Shown: positions 1 through 13,570, numbered from the stretch's first letter. The stretch is DNA of 64,000 nucleotides from Stenopsyche tienmushanensis (GCA_008973525.1 WACJ01000351.1:124001-188000); one strand, 5' to 3'. Translations and numbers: made by a program. The notes: generated from the sequence alone by a model not told the origin.

Positions 1-2142
1 TGTTTTTTCTATTTAAAAAAGCATTTAAGAAATCATAGTAGGATTTCATCTGCGATACGATCAATTTTTTTGTTATAATATTTGATAATGATTATATAGA
101 CTATATCCTCACCCTGCCGACAATTTATGCGGTTGCGTCATAAACCGCGCGAAAAAAGTCTTCATGAGATATTTGTCGGATGATTAGATTGTTAATGATC
201 TGCATAAATTATAAAATGGGTGCATACATTTTTTTGAGGTTTATTAATATTAAATAAAATCATGTCCTTGTTGCAAAATATATTTATTATATGTAATAGT
301 TGAATTTTATTGAATTTTTATTAGTACAATATTCAAAGCCACACCCAAATGAGGTATACTGCAATGTATGAAATAATTAATTCCTATGAAAGAATACAGT
401 TTTTATATTTGTAATATTTATAAATATTAGCGATTTTTTAAAAATTTAATAAATTGATTTTTTAAATAACCGCGACGCTCGATAATCCGGAAATTAAAGA
501 CGCTTGAAGATTGTGTGTGGCTATAGAAGGAATTGATTTTCCTCGCACTGTGATTTGTTATTTTTTTCATATAGATTTACCGATATACCAAACAAAAATC
601 ATAGATAAAATTGTTACGATCGTATACTTCAATCGCTAATTTTTGAATCATCAAAAATAGGTACAAGAATACTGAGAATCAGGGTTATATTACGATATTA
701 TGTTTTCATTTCAGATTGTTCCAATATGAATTCGAAATGAGTAAAAAAGTTAAATTCAATATTTTATTTGGATACTTATAAAGTTTAACAAGGTAAAAGT
801 GTACATTTGCATATATATATATATATATATACGTATATATATATAATATAAATTGATAAAATTAAATAAATTTTATTACATGAATGTAACCCTATGTTAG
901 TGTTTAAAAGTTAACGTTAAAAATGAAACGAATATATTATCTCAAACAGGAATTGAAACAAATAATTTTAAACTTCAAACTATTATCGCTAATTTTTAGA
1001 GATTTTATAGAGAATTCAATAATTTGTTTGTTCGTGTTCTATTGGATTCTTTGTTATATATTTATCGTTGTGAATGTGAACATTGTGATCGAAAAAGTGT
1101 GCATCTGCGATTCATTACGATCATTTAAAATCATTTTTTTAAATTATTTTGTATCGATTTAACTCAGTTTTTTAATAAATTTTGATATAAAAACGTAAAT
1201 CGATCATCTGATCGACGATCTATGATGATTTTCTCATTCGAACGATGCACATTTTTAAGCACATTCAAAAGTGTTCATGAGCCTAATGGATTTGGCATTA
1301 ATACGGAATTGTCAAATCGATGATAATAATATGGAACTTGTAAATAAATTTACATTTTTATGTGTTATTTATTCAATCACTTATGTTCATCATCATAAAA
1401 TGTTTTTTTTATGTGATTTTTAAAATGTACATAATTGATGGTGCCAATTTCGATGAAACTGATAACGAAATTCTTCCAAAATCGACAATTGAGCCAATTT
1501 AGCATGTGCCAAATTGTATGAATCAAAATTTAATTACTTTCGAAAAAAATAATTTCATGTCGACTCCTTCCATTATTTGTATTGCAAGAGATATATCGAT
1601 CATTTTCATTGGAATATCAAGTTAACCATTAACATAAGAAGAGTATTAATCCTCAATTATACATATTATGATGATTTAATAAATAAAACGTTACCGTTGT
1701 AACGTAAACTACGACTTGTTTCATTTATTTACTAATATAGCCCGAAGAAACCCGAACAGATAAAAATAAATTAGAAGAAACCCAATAGGTCGATGAAACC
1801 CATTTGGATGCTGGATGAAATAATGGAGAAAATTGTGTGCCAAGGTTGTCTGGAAACTTGAATCCTCTTAGTGAATAGTTTGCTTTGCAACCCAGTATCC
1901 TTTGTATGTGATACGTTTTCAAAATGTCTGAAAAATATCGTTAATTCCGAACATATATTTATTTTTGATTCGATTTAATGTAACAAAGTCAATTAAAAAT
2001 ATATCAATTTGGAAACATTTTTGAAGTAAATTTTTTAAAATTATTCACATAACATATAAAATATTTTTACAAAAAATACAAATTTAAAAATAACGTAAAG
2101 TTAGTAAAATAGGAAATAGTGAAGCTAATAGGTGCTCTTTGG
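1..2142. other. AT-rich spacer without a recognisable gene
   Basis: Very AT-rich sequence with frequent stops in all frames. The open stretches at 923-1162 (+) and 1725-1922 (-) are low-complexity in codon use, have no recognisable motif and look like chance. Apart from an AT dinucleotide tract I see nothing here. Confidence 0.6.
811..850. repeat. (AT)n microsatellite
   Basis: Alternating A/T tract of about 40 bases, interrupted by ACG near 831. A simple dinucleotide repeat, probably length-variable. Confidence 0.9.
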
Positions 2143-3022
2143 TAGGGAATCCAATCCCGAGCCAAAATTTCGATCCCGGGATTCCAGGATTGAATAAGAC
2201 GATCCCGGGACCTGTCCCGGGATCGGGATATAGTTTAAGAATTTTGTTTAATATAAAAAATAATTTGAAGGCGAAAGAATTTTATTTATCAAAGAAAAGA
2301 TAAAAATAAATAAATAAAACACTAAAGAATTCAACTATTATTTTAAAAATATGCCCGAAGTAACATTAAACATCGAGTGTTTCGTCCATTAGTCTAGATT
2401 TGAATTTGGTAGCCAGGCAACCTGATATTTAAATGCTAGAGTTGATAACCACGTGAGCCCCCATTTTCGTATAGCACCATCAATGTGACTGATAAAATTC
2501 CTTTTGCTGAGCAAAATTAAAACTCGCAAAATTCCCGTTTTCTCGACAAATTATTTATTTCAGTCGCTGCAGATGAATACTTACATACTATAATACTTTC
2601 ATGTGATTCGTAATTATATTACGGAGGAATACAAAAATTCTGAACTCCGTATCTATTATATTTCATATCGATATTCCCATTATTAGAGTCGAAGTGTAGT
2701 AAATACATCACCGGTAAGGAAAGGTTAATATAACAATTTGAAAAACATATATGTACTGAATATATGTACATATATATAGATTAGACAGTTATTGCCCCTA
2801 GACATCGCCTAAGCTTGCCAATTAGTATAATAGTTACGCCACTGTTTCGAAGCGTCCAGATTTAGGCAAGAATGTCTCAATTTAATATCCTTCAACATGT
2901 TGGTGAGGTGTACGATTTCTGTTAGATAAAAATTTCAATCCCGAATTTTTCGGGATTACGTTTACTAATCCCGGGATTCTGAGCACCAAAAACTGTCCGG
3001 GATCCCGGGATTTGATTCCCTA
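2143..3022. mobile_element. hAT-type non-autonomous element (MITE-like), 880 bp
   Basis: The left end reads TAGGGAATCCAATCCCG and the right end, reverse-complemented, reads TAGGGAATCAAATCCCG, so the ends are inverted repeats. Several CCCGGG-centred motifs follow inward at both ends. The flanks are CTCTTTGG (2135-2142) and CTCTTGGG (3023-3030), a near-perfect 8-bp duplication as expected for hAT insertion. No transposase reading frame is visible inside, so it must depend on an enzyme made elsewhere. The inside also carries a segment (2637-2709) that recurs at 47545. The hAT assignment is inferred from TIR form and duplication length. Confidence 0.7.
2637..2709. repeat. Dispersed repeat, copy 1 (with 47545-47618)
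   Basis: About 73 bases that reappear with a few substitutions at 47545-47618. Both contain the block TCTATTATATTTCATATCGA followed by TTAGAGTCGA and GTAGTAAATACAT. This copy lies inside the hAT-type element at 2143-3022. The second copy has no obvious TIRs around it. Confidence 0.75.
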
Positions 3023-3252
3023 CTCTTGGGGCTACACCCTAGTCTGATTTCGATATCTTTATCAGAATAACCAACGTAGTTCATTCTCTATTTAACCGAA
3101 AACTGATATATTTGAAATGGTGCCTTATTTTAAGTACCCAGATCTGGTATTTCATGAAGACAAGCCGTTTCGTGTGCTCAATTTTGTAAAAATAACGTTA
3201 ATAAATTCTCACAACGAAAAAAATGTAGGGAAAAACAGTGAAAAAACATCTC

Positions 3253-4060
3253 TTAACACTAGGTTTACGGGACCAGTCAATTTGACGGATTTTAAACTTC
3301 GAAATAAAATATACAAAAAATCATAGTACATATTAATTTTAACCATAAGATGTTTCCAATTCGTTATCTTAATCGCGCCTCGATAATGTAAACTAGCAAC
3401 TTTTCTAGCAATCATGAGTAAATCCAGGAGATATAATAAGATATTGAACCAATTATCAAACATCGATGAAGATTGTTCTGAGGATACCTCCGAATAAGAT
3501 CAGTATGCATCAGGCCGAAATGAAACTGACAGTGAATGTTCTGAATGTATTGAAAGTGGAGAGATAGATTATAAATTTCTTGAAATTGTATCGTATTAAG
3601 AAAAGGATGTATATTATTTCTAGCTCTGGTTCCGAGGATGAGCATTCCAAGAACATCCCAAAATGTAATGGGTGAAATTGAAACTGCAGTTGACAGGACA
3701 TAGTGGATAAAAATGAAAGCAGGCGGATCTAAGGGTAGGACCGTTCGTATGATATTATAAACGTGTTCCAGAAATCATTATTTTTTATGATAAAACAAAG
3801 TTTGTTATGGACGTCGTTGATTAAATAGCATGCAAATATAGTCTGAAAGCAAGGAGTTTCCGATGGTCCCTTCAAGTTTTTTTCAATATTTTAAATTTGG
3901 CAACGATAAACACGTGGATAATATAAAAAGAGTGCATCGAATCAAAAATATTCAGAAAGGAGTTCATATTTTGTTTAGCCGAGGAATTAGCTGAAGAAAA
4001 CAAGGAGAACATTTTCCAAAGATTTCAACGTCAAAAGTGCGAAAAAGTTACCAAGTGGGC
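3253..4060 (+). pseudogene. Decayed piggyBac-like transposon and transposase
   Basis: At 3253 a TTAA is followed by CACTAGGTTTACGGG, the form of a piggyBac-type terminus at its TTAA target. An ATG at 3414 opens a short acidic, Ser/Glu-rich N-terminus (starts MSKSRRYNKIL, then IDEDCSEDTSE) typical of piggyBac transposases, and hits a stop after about 28 codons. From 3783 a second block reads FYDKTKFVMDVVD, then KARSFRWSLQVFFNILNLA, and further on AEELAEENKE. These match the catalytic-domain region around the last conserved Asp of the family. The middle of the protein is missing, stops interrupt the rest, and I cannot find the right terminus. It is a dead, internally deleted copy. Confidence 0.7.
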
Positions 4061-5076
4061 TATTGCAAAAAAAAAAGAAGCAATAGTTATTGAATATATT
4101 ATAAAATTATTGTATGCAGAAAATTCATAAACAAAATTTAGTATATTTGTAAAATATGTGCTCAATAAATATGATTACCCTATATCGTAACTAGCTATTT
4201 TACACTATATGCATACAACTATTAAAACATACTGGATGTAACAAATTATCACTTTTCAATATTTGCATGCTATACAAAAGTTATCTTAATGTTTCTAGTT
4301 ATATATAGAGGCTATTGTTTATTTGAAATGGGAATAAAAGCATTATTTTTGCAAAAATCGTTTTCATGGACTTTATATGATGAAGCTGAATTGTATTTGA
4401 ATGTTACATTGTATGCATTCTTTACAAGCCCGCTTTATAAATGAATGATTTATCAACCTTTTGATAGTAAAATTAGGCATGCATTTTTGTAACTAAGTCA
4501 TATGTCCTTCAGTGGTCAATGTACGCTTTTGTTCGGTCACTCGTGGCTCCAAATTGATGAATCTTCACATTCAAAAATATATCAGATTTTTATTAAAAGT
4601 TTGCAGTTAGAGTGATAAAAGACACAAAACTTTTATTGTATAATATAAATCACAAGACCGTAATTAAGAATATGGCAAGAATTGCAGTATTTCGAAGACT
4701 ACTGTAAGCGTCAACAACTTATTGAAATATTAAAGAAAATGTTGATTAAGCAACTCGAAGATATTTATAAGTGACTCTATGCAATTGCGGAAGTCTTATT
4801 TTTTCGAACGATCTTTAAATGTAAATTAACCTAATTTTTATGCAATTATATAAATATGATATTTGATAAAAAACAAACATTTTTTGCATACATTGTAGAT
4901 TCACACAAAGACGTGCATTCTTTAGCTCTACTTGAAAGCATTTAGATGTTCTTTTCCATACTTAAATCTTTATTGTTATGTCGTAAATATTTTCATACAA
5001 ACAAACTAATAAGATTTATTTTAAGTGTGTATATGAATGCTATAGAAAGTAGAGTGAAACAATAATCGGGACTCAC

Positions 5077-5184
5077 GATGAAAGTTTTTCCAGCATTTCG
5101 TCCAATTTGTTTTGTCATCTCCTGGGACAAACTTATGCATAGAACAAAGAGAGCTTCATTTAACATGCATTGAAAAGCACTCTC
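5077..5184 (-). other. Candidate isolated coding exon, unknown gene
   Basis: On the minus strand a pyrimidine-rich acceptor (TTATTTCAG) leads into exactly 108 bases of open frame, which end at a good donor (GTGAGT). The translation begins ESAFQCMLNEALFVLC and contains SQEMTKQIGRNAGKTF. It has balanced amino-acid use unlike translated AT-rich noise. I do not recognise the family, and found no partner exon nearby. It could be a real exon of a minus-strand gene spanning this region, or a transposon fragment. Confidence 0.3.
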
Positions 5185-6489
5185 CTGAAATAATCGGATT
5201 TCGTTATGTCTTCAGTCTGAAAATGTTCGCTCCCAAGTCACCTTGCATCAGATGCAAATGCACCGTGACAAAATTACACCTCTGAGTGAAGAAGATTTCA
5301 GCTCTTTTTTATATATTATTGTAGAATCGACAGTTTTGAACAGAAGAAGTGTACAATCAACGATCACACTAAATTTGAATAGAAACTATTTTTTAAATCG
5401 CGATACATATCATACACTGATAAGATGTGCCACTAATTTAGTAGTTTTCACCGAGAGCTAACATAACATCTTCGATCAATCATCCTTCTAATACTCATCA
5501 TTCATTTAGAATAATAGATAATGGTATGTCGATGAAGTGTGATAGTATGATTATGTTGAGGGTTTTTATCGTCCAAATCAGCGTGCGCAATTCGGGAACC
5601 AAAACGCGATAAATCGAAATAAATTTTGCCTTTTCTCTTAAATATTACTTTACCAATGCTAAATTTCATTGCTGATTGATTGATTTCTGACCTGATTAAT
5701 TCCTAGGGACTTCTTTCAGTAAGACGGTTGTAAAACGGTTTTAAAGCGAGCGTGACCTTATGGTAACATTATTCAAAATTGTTCTTCCTCTGCGTATATT
5801 CTAAATTAATATCAAATTATGATTTCTCATATTTGGGTGATGCGATTATAAGGATATAATTCATTGGCAATGCAAACAACAATGAATCACATGTAGTTAT
5901 GTATTTTTTGTATTTCCGCTTGAAACTGTTTCATCAATTGAGATTCTTCAAAATTACAAATAATTATTTCATGATTTTTTTCAGCATGTTTCAGCAACTA
6001 TTTCAGATATACTGCTTACAATTGTTTGGTTATGCTACACGTTTCATTGTCAATGTTGATTTATTAATGGCATTGCTTTAATAAACATGTGCGTAATATA
6101 AAAAAAACCTTCATTTGAAACAATAAAGTGATATGTGCAGTAAAATGCAATTTAAGGTCTTAAAAAAATGTAGAATATTAAATATTTTTAAGCGAATGAT
6201 AATTTCTGCGTGTCTGCGAATTCGGCCAATTTTTTAGCCGGATAAAGCGTACTCTCCATTTTATGCCCACATTCTTTTGAAACATGTATTTTCTTTAGGG
6301 GCGCGCTTTTAAGAACATTCCTCAAAAATTTCCACTTTATTTCAATTCCATTGAAATGTGAATTCATGCGTTAAAATGGATTCAGAAATAAATGGAGTGA
6401 CCGGATTTAAAAAAAAAATGAGAAAGGACGACCCGTCCTCGTACAATCGAAATCACTCATGTATTTTAAGGGAGGATGAATTTTTCCAG

Positions 6490-6628
6490 ACGTTCCATCA
6501 TTTCGCGAGGATTTATGCCATGTCTCGGTGCATTTTCTGCGGGTATTATTCAAGCAAACGGGGATCCTTTATTGAGACATAAAGGACGACGGGATTTCGC
6601 TCGAGATTCATTTGTGAAAGAGTCTTAG
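6490..6628 (+). other. Candidate terminal exon or small ORF, unknown
   Basis: A TTTTTCCAG acceptor precedes an open frame starting at 6491 and ending in TAG at 6626-6628. The translation starts RSIISRGFMPCLGAFSAGII and ends RDFARDSFVKES. Local GC content is higher than the flanks. Two other frames are also partly open, which lowers the weight. Function unknown. Confidence 0.2.
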
Positions 6629-7565
6629 TGTTCGACGAAATGGGGTTTTGAATTCTCTTGCATGGTCTGTCTTTCATAAATTTTAATTAAAGCAACTTAA
6701 GCCCCTTGATATAATATTATATTACACCTTTTGACTAAACTTCGTTAAGTGTACTAAGCAAACAGAACATGCAAGTAAAACTTACTCAAACTGTGTTTAG
6801 TTTCGGAACATTTCGAGTGAAAAACGGGTAGTGCGGTTTATTAGATGATTTTGGCAGATGGATGTGATTTTAATTTGTTTCAATTTATATATATACATAA
6901 GATAGACTCAATACAGAATTAATTTTAATATAAGTTTACCACGTCAAATATTTTTCACCAGGCAATTCTAGAATGGTGGTATGGAAGTAGGAAGACGACG
7001 AGCGACAAGCCCACTCTTAATTAACTCTATTGCTGTTTAGCATTCATTATGGTAGTCAGATTTAATTTGTGTCTGTGCTATTCAACGGATTTAAGTGCAA
7101 TTGTATGGGCATACGTTCTACTTGACACATATGTAGGTTGACCTGACTCTATTCGTCCATGTTACTTTTCCATTGTGTGATCCAAAGCAGTACAAACATA
7201 ATTTTAGGACTCACTTTTGTTAATAATTTCAAACAATGAAAGCCGATTGCAGAAATTCAACAATGGAATGCATCCAAATGACAAGAATTTGTTTCCAAAT
7301 TATCCTAACTTCCTTGATAAATATTAACACAAAACTAAAATAATTTTGAATTACTCAATAAATTTTAAACTCAACATCTACCACATAATTAAAAAATTAA
7401 ATTCATTGTTAATTCTTAGGTTAGAATTTTTATATTACAATAATTGTAGAAATGCTATGAATTTAATCTAATTTATTAATTATCAGCTACTAAAAATCAA
7501 CGATCAATATGACAGAAAGTGGATTCGGATGAAGTTGACGATTGATGCTTTTGCCATACATGTCC

Positions 7566-7618
7566 ATGGCCTCCCGATTATGGCTTCAGCGCCTGAGTTT
7601 TAGTCCCGGGGAGGCCAT
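7566..7618. repeat. Hairpin-forming inverted repeat
   Basis: ATGGCCTCCCG (7566-7576) pairs with CGGGGAGGCCAT (7607-7618), with one bulged G, around a loop of about 30 bases. It is GC-rich in an AT-rich setting. It could be a transposon terminus pair or a structured RNA. No A/B box of a tRNA-derived SINE is evident. Confidence 0.5.
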
Positions 7619-10019
7619 AAAAAAATCTTAATTTCTTTTTTTTTGGAACATTCTATTCTTTCGAGAAAATAAAACTGATTAACTAAGATTCTACACGTCT
7701 GAACCTTGACAATTTGGGGAAGGGTGGCTCAGGACAAATATTGTTGGTGGCTGGAACTCTGTAAGCGTAAAGTACAATCGTTTAACTTACTCTACTCCTT
7801 TGAATTAAATTTATAATTCCATTTGTATTAAACTGTTTAGTTTGCAAATTGATTATAACAAAACAGTATTATAAGTCATAAATGTACCTCACGTTGCTGG
7901 AATTGGATCTGAATTCACACAACATATTTTCTTGGATATGACTGTCTACTATGTCAAAATTTCCATCGCGTACAATGTCATTGTATTAGAGTCAAGGCTC
8001 GTATGAAAAATTCATCAGAAATCCATCCGTTTTCGTTCTGTAGTTGTAATTTTCTAATTCAAATTTAGCAAAATTAAATTTTGTGCACACATAATTGAAA
8101 TTAGTATTAAAATTCAAAAATATCAATCGGTTCTAACGAGCCTATTTGTATTTAAATCATTTGAACTGGTATTGAAGTGTTTTGTAAATATTTTGAGATT
8201 TAGAATTTTTCTTCTATTAAAATTCAAATGCTTTCTTCTTATCGATAAAAGACACTGTGCACACAAAAACTCAACGATTTTAAGAAAGGATTGGATCAAC
8301 AATGGACCATTGTGCTGTTTGCGTCGTTAATCCTTTTAGCTTAATGCATCCTCCGGGCACTCCATAAATCCAGCTTGGAGTAGAAGCTGTATCCCATATC
8401 TTGCATTTTCCCCAATTCCACACAACGTCACAAAGATAGGTGAATGAATGGACATGTCCAACTTAATTGCGATGGTTTGTAGCGACTGTGCGGTCCGGGC
8501 CTGGCGAACATTAGGCGCGGGAGTTAAGGTTTATTTATTTAGTGTCCAGTCTAGTGAGTGGCTGCCGTTCTCATAGTGTCAGAAAAGTGACAATTCCTGC
8601 TTAAGTGACTAAAAAGTGGCATAAACTTTCATTATTGACCATCCAGACCTGGGTCAATTTAAGGTTTCCGCAGAGAACGTATTTGCACCGAGATATCTGA
8701 CATGCGCGATCATCTCATTTCTATACACTTAGCATTAACGACAATCTTACAGAAGTCTTTGTAAACAATCCGCCTAAACGTGTATACCATTTAAAGTAAT
8801 TCTAATCGTGGAATCTTAGCGTCGGACGTGTAAAAATTAACAATTTATATTTTTTCGGTAGGATACTGATTTCACTGTCTGACCATATTAACGTCAGCAT
8901 TGGCTTAAGACGAACAATTGAATCAAGTATCGACAATAGGAATAGCAATAACAGTGATTTACAACCATGCTAATACACTTTGACAATTAATATTAGGCCT
9001 TTATGACATACGATCTATCAATTTGCGTCAAGATGTTTTTAACAAAATGGTTATCAAAGGATTTAAATCAAATAAACGTACGAAAAGTGTTAATTGAGTA
9101 GATAAGATGGTTCATTAACTGGCGTCAATTATGTTATAACAAACAAAAACATGACAAATTTGATCCAATACGTCAAATATAATAAGCATCCTTATCCAAT
9201 TTAAATCCAATGATTACAGATATTGACTGAGATTCAAATTAATTAATAGAAAATTAATAAAGCGTATATAAAAGAATTGGCCCAATGGATGAACATGATG
9301 ATAAGGTAAGATATATATTATAGAATATGTAATATCTCTTATTTGATGTATAGCCGTCACCTAATTAAGTCACATGTCGAAATATACATAATACAATAGA
9401 CATTCGATTGATCGATCTCAGTAGATTTGTTTTGCAATTTTCAGTTATATAGTCGTTCCAAAAAAATCCAATACAAACACATTTATTCAAATCAATTTAA
9501 AATATTTCCACCCACAGCTATTCTTTGCTGTAATTTCCATCTCATCTCGTGCAAATCTTAATTTTTCACAACTCATGTATAATATATAACATGTTTCAAG
9601 GTAAATTTTATATATGAAGCTCAATATACGTGTTGTGAGTAATTTGTGCATTCATTAAGTCAAATATCTGTATGTATGAAACGACCATGCAAATTATTGA
9701 TGCGTTGGCCTTTCATTTTCCACATCAGCGAAAATAAATAAAGGATATCAAATGTATTCATCGTACATTCTATTATTCGTCCAATTTAAATAAATAAGGG
9801 CATTTTAATAGAATACAATCAATCGATTCAATCAAGACAACCCTGTCCAATAATATTAACCAGTATTGCTTTAAGGGAACTAAAAAAAAATAATACTACG
9901 AGAAACAGCGACATAACTTGTGTAATTATTTGTATAAATCTGTTGTAATCTCTCTTGAATTTTAATCTTCCTTCCATTAAAGGATCATTTTATATTTTAA
10001 AAAAATCGAATTTAATAGT

Positions 10020-10330
10020 CAATTCCTTCATTAATTGTTTTTAATGTGAAACATGTAGTTAAATCACTGCAACTGCTTTCTGAATCATTAATTGTGGTAG
10101 TTTCATTTAATATTTCGAATAATTCATCTTCGTTCAACGTCTGATCCTCCAATATTTCTTGGATGTCATGAATATCCATTTCATCAAAACCTTCTCCAGC
10201 AATATCATGAAAAATGTTTATCGTCCTTTGGTATTCATCTTCTATTAATAGTAAAACATTTTATCCATAGACTACGTCTGGCCACAGCTTTTTTCAGCAA
10301 GAATTTAAAGTGGATTATTATATTTCTGCA
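10020..10330 (-). pseudogene. pogo/Tigger (CENP-B/jerky-like) transposase C-terminal relic
   Basis: On the minus strand the translation reads through STLNSC, a stop, then KKLWPDVVYG, a second stop, and an acidic tail containing DEYQRTINIFHDI, FDEMDIHDIQEILEDQTL and NEDELFEILNE. Tigger/jerky-type DDE transposases end with a Trp-containing KKLWP-like motif followed by acidic repeats of this kind (known for the family; the assignment is by motif memory only). Stops interrupt the frame, so it is a fossil. Plus-strand open frames over the same bases are shadows. Confidence 0.45.
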
Positions 10331-13300
10331 ATAGATGCAGAAACAATATCGACACAATTTGGAATAGAATTTTTTTTCCAGGCTTGTGGTGCTAAATTTT
10401 CATATTTATCGATGCTTGCTATCGTGAAACTATTTAATATACCGCTTTATATAACCGTGTTATACGAGGCCTTCCAAGGAATCTTCCAATGGACTGAGGG
10501 TGTTGTAGCATGATATTAATTCAATAATTAGCTCGATTGTAATAAATGAGCATAAATCAAATATAAAATTGGGTATTGATTTAATACAATCAGTAATAAT
10601 TTAATTTTGTATATATAATCTATTAATATTCTGAAAAGTTTTTGAATTAATCTCGAATTATATTTCCATCGTCTTTAAATACACAGTGTTCTGTTATTGT
10701 GAGTTTCAAATGGGTTTCAATTTGTTTTACTAACTTGGAGTGGATTTTTCTTTTTATATCAATATTTACCAACCAAAAAGCCTTCGTGCTTCATTAATTT
10801 TTGACATTAAACGTTCGTTATTGTTTTGATCTTCACGATATTTATGCTCGGTTACATATATTGATTCAGAGCAACATCAACAATACTTAATCAAAATTTA
10901 ATTGTTAATCAAATAGAGCTTCGCTAATCTTCCATAAACGCGTGAGGAGTTAGAGCAAAATAAAACGAGGAAAACTTAGTGATCCTCGTGTTTGCAGAGC
11001 AACCAACCCAGGTCTGTAATGAGCCAAGTTTGTGTCACTGAGCCATTTTCTTGGTTTACCTTCGTAATTAGAACCCCGTCACAAACATATGGGTAGCAAG
11101 TCGAACACGTATGACAATTACTTTAGTAAACAGTAGATGTAAAACATGCGATTTTAGAGCGTACGCAGACAAAATCCACAAATTTTTGTTCCATGGCCCT
11201 TAGGCACGTGCTTCGAAAATGCAATTACGATAAGTGCATCAATTAATTCCGCCTGTCAACTTGCATCGAGGAACCTCAAAGCGATATCATCAGACAAACG
11301 GATTTCGAACTAATGTATCGAAGACCTGGGCTTATTGAAGATTGACGTCATAAGAGTAATTGATGATGCACGTAAAAAAGAGACGATTTACGAGCGGAAA
11401 AACATTTTATCTTCTTGCACATCGATCAACTGATTTAATTTTAATTACAGAGCAACGCAATTGGTTACATCTTTACAGATATAGATTATTCTTCTTTATT
11501 GTTTTTAAACAATATCCATAGATATTCTCAGGTACAAGATTTTTTATGGGGGAAATTCATTGACTTCAACTTGTGGTTAAATCATTGGAAGGTTCTCCTT
11601 CATGCGAATTGTCTCCAGCTGCAAAATCGCTTTGGAAACCGGCGGGAAGAACACCTCTTCCCAAGAAACCAAGACAACTGATCAACTCTTTTATTTTTTC
11701 TTGCGCACTCGCATCCTAAAATGCACAGAAGGGTTGAAAAGTCTCAATTTATATTAATATAATTTACGCGATAGTTGCAAATCAGTCATATATAATTCAA
11801 TCTGCCTGGCTTTATTAAACGTCTAAGTATTTTTTTATAACCAGGATATAAGGATAAACCTGGATTAATACGATTGATCTAAAATAGTAGTGTACGGTAA
11901 AATAAAATCCAAAAATCTGCATTTGAACCCGAACACTCGATCAATCTCTGGATTAACTTGATTAAAATATTTATATGATATATTTCAATAGTATATATAT
12001 GAGAATATCATTGATAATATTCTCAGAAATGAATAATATGAATCTCTTAGATCAAGACAAATTTTTCATGGCCATTATGCTATTCATTTTCATATTTGTA
12101 TCGTAAAAAGGAAGTGCAATTAGATGACGGCGAAGATATAAAAGCAAGCACTAAATTTAGTTCATAAACTAAAACTACCGAATTGGAATTATGGCAAAAC
12201 GCAAGAGTATGAATTTTAGGCCCAAATAATATGCTTACTTTATTATATGAAACAAACAGTAAATAAAATTATATTTATTAATACATATCAATATTGCTTT
12301 GTAGTTTCCTTAGACTTATATTAGCACGCAGACTGAATTATCAAAAATTATTAAATTTTTTGGGAATACCGAAATTCTGTAATTAATTTATGTAAAAACT
12401 CAATTATAACAAGTGCCAAATGTTATGAATTGTATGCAAATTGTTCGCCATAAAGATGGACTATTTGTATAAAAGAATCATTTACAATCATGCTTCATAA
12501 GAATGCTCGCTATAGCCGTGATTTAAACATGTGCTTATTTAAAAATAACTGCATGTCTTGCGACTTATTAAAGCCCATATTAACTTAATTTATTTCGATG
12601 GTAAAATGGCGTGAACATATTTGATGACGGCGATTAATAATTTAAATTGGTCGAATTTTTTATCAGTTTTTCAGCGATTTTTTAAATTTTCATCATATTC
12701 GTACAATTAAAAGAATCATCAATTTCAGCAAGTGAGATGAAACAAATTTAACTGAAAATAGCGTTCGCATGCAATCGCTTTTAATAAAACGATATTAATT
12801 TTCCGTGTCGACGTATTTTCCGATGAAACGATTTTTTTAGGATAGCTGGAAATATAACTTTTCCCGAAATTCGATTCACAGTGTTTGCATTCAAAACATT
12901 TGGCGTAATTAATAACCGTACATTCGATGTTTTGTTCGTTTGAAGGGGCTGTGGGAACATGACTTCTCGGGAACATTTTGATTTATTTGCATTTCCTGGA
13001 GCATTAAATATTGTTTTTTCATAGCAATATATTTTGGCATATAAAATCATTTTAATCTATTTTATATTTAATCAGATGCGATTATGATTGCTTGTCGCTC
13101 CAATCTGTCAATCTATCCAATTGTTCTAATCCTAAGTATTTGAAATCCCAGATTCTTTTTTTATATTATTGACACTTATGAAAGTGCAGAAAGTGAAAGT
13201 GATTTTTAATATAAATATGTGTAAATGTGATGATTTTTATAGCACAAAATTTCAAAACGTTGAGGATATACGCATTGAAATGGATTAGAATGAACCGGTA

Positions 13301-13362
13301 CTGCGTGCCGGTTCGTGCAATTCCGAGCATATAATTATCTATTTCTACCACCAGATATTATA
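10331..13362. other. Spacer without a recognisable gene
   Basis: AT-rich, stop-dense sequence. Open stretches at 11499-11681 (+) and 12725-13050 (-) have no motif I recognise. Near 13294 a short motif around GAACCGGTACTGCGTGCCGG resembles, in inverted orientation, a motif near 45115-45140. That may be the end of an uncharacterised repeat. Confidence 0.5.
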
Positions 13363-13364
13363 TA

Positions 13365-13570
13365 CAGTATCGATCAAAACTGTTCAAATAATTTCCAAAC
13401 GTTTCTTTTCGCTTCGTTTTTGGTCGAATCATATCCATTTAGACACTAAAAGATAGTATTACTATTGTATTTGATAGTTCATAAGTATGAATTTCATTGA
13501 AAGAAAATATAAGAGAAAAAACAGAAAAAAGCATTTGAACAGTTTTGTTCAGTACTTTGTCGGGTCACCT
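13365..13570. repeat. Left terminal inverted repeat of the Tc1-like element
   Basis: About 200 bases that match, in reverse orientation, roughly 19150-19353 with scattered substitutions. The repeat runs inward to AAAAAGCATTTGAACAGTTT near the transposase stop codon. TIRs this long are unusual compared with the short TIRs of many Tc1 elements. Confidence 0.85.

Larger units (their letters stand above)
4061..10019. other. AT-rich spacer; a few exon-like islands only
   Basis: No gene can be assigned. Open stretches at 5243-5461 and 5899-6081 show no family motif. Items worth noting are listed separately: an exon-like block at 5077-5184 (-), a splice-bounded open frame at 6490-6628 (+) and a hairpin at 7566-7618. 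A GC-richer patch at about 8480-8640 has no open frame and could be an untranslated exon or promoter, but nothing proves that. Confidence 0.5.
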
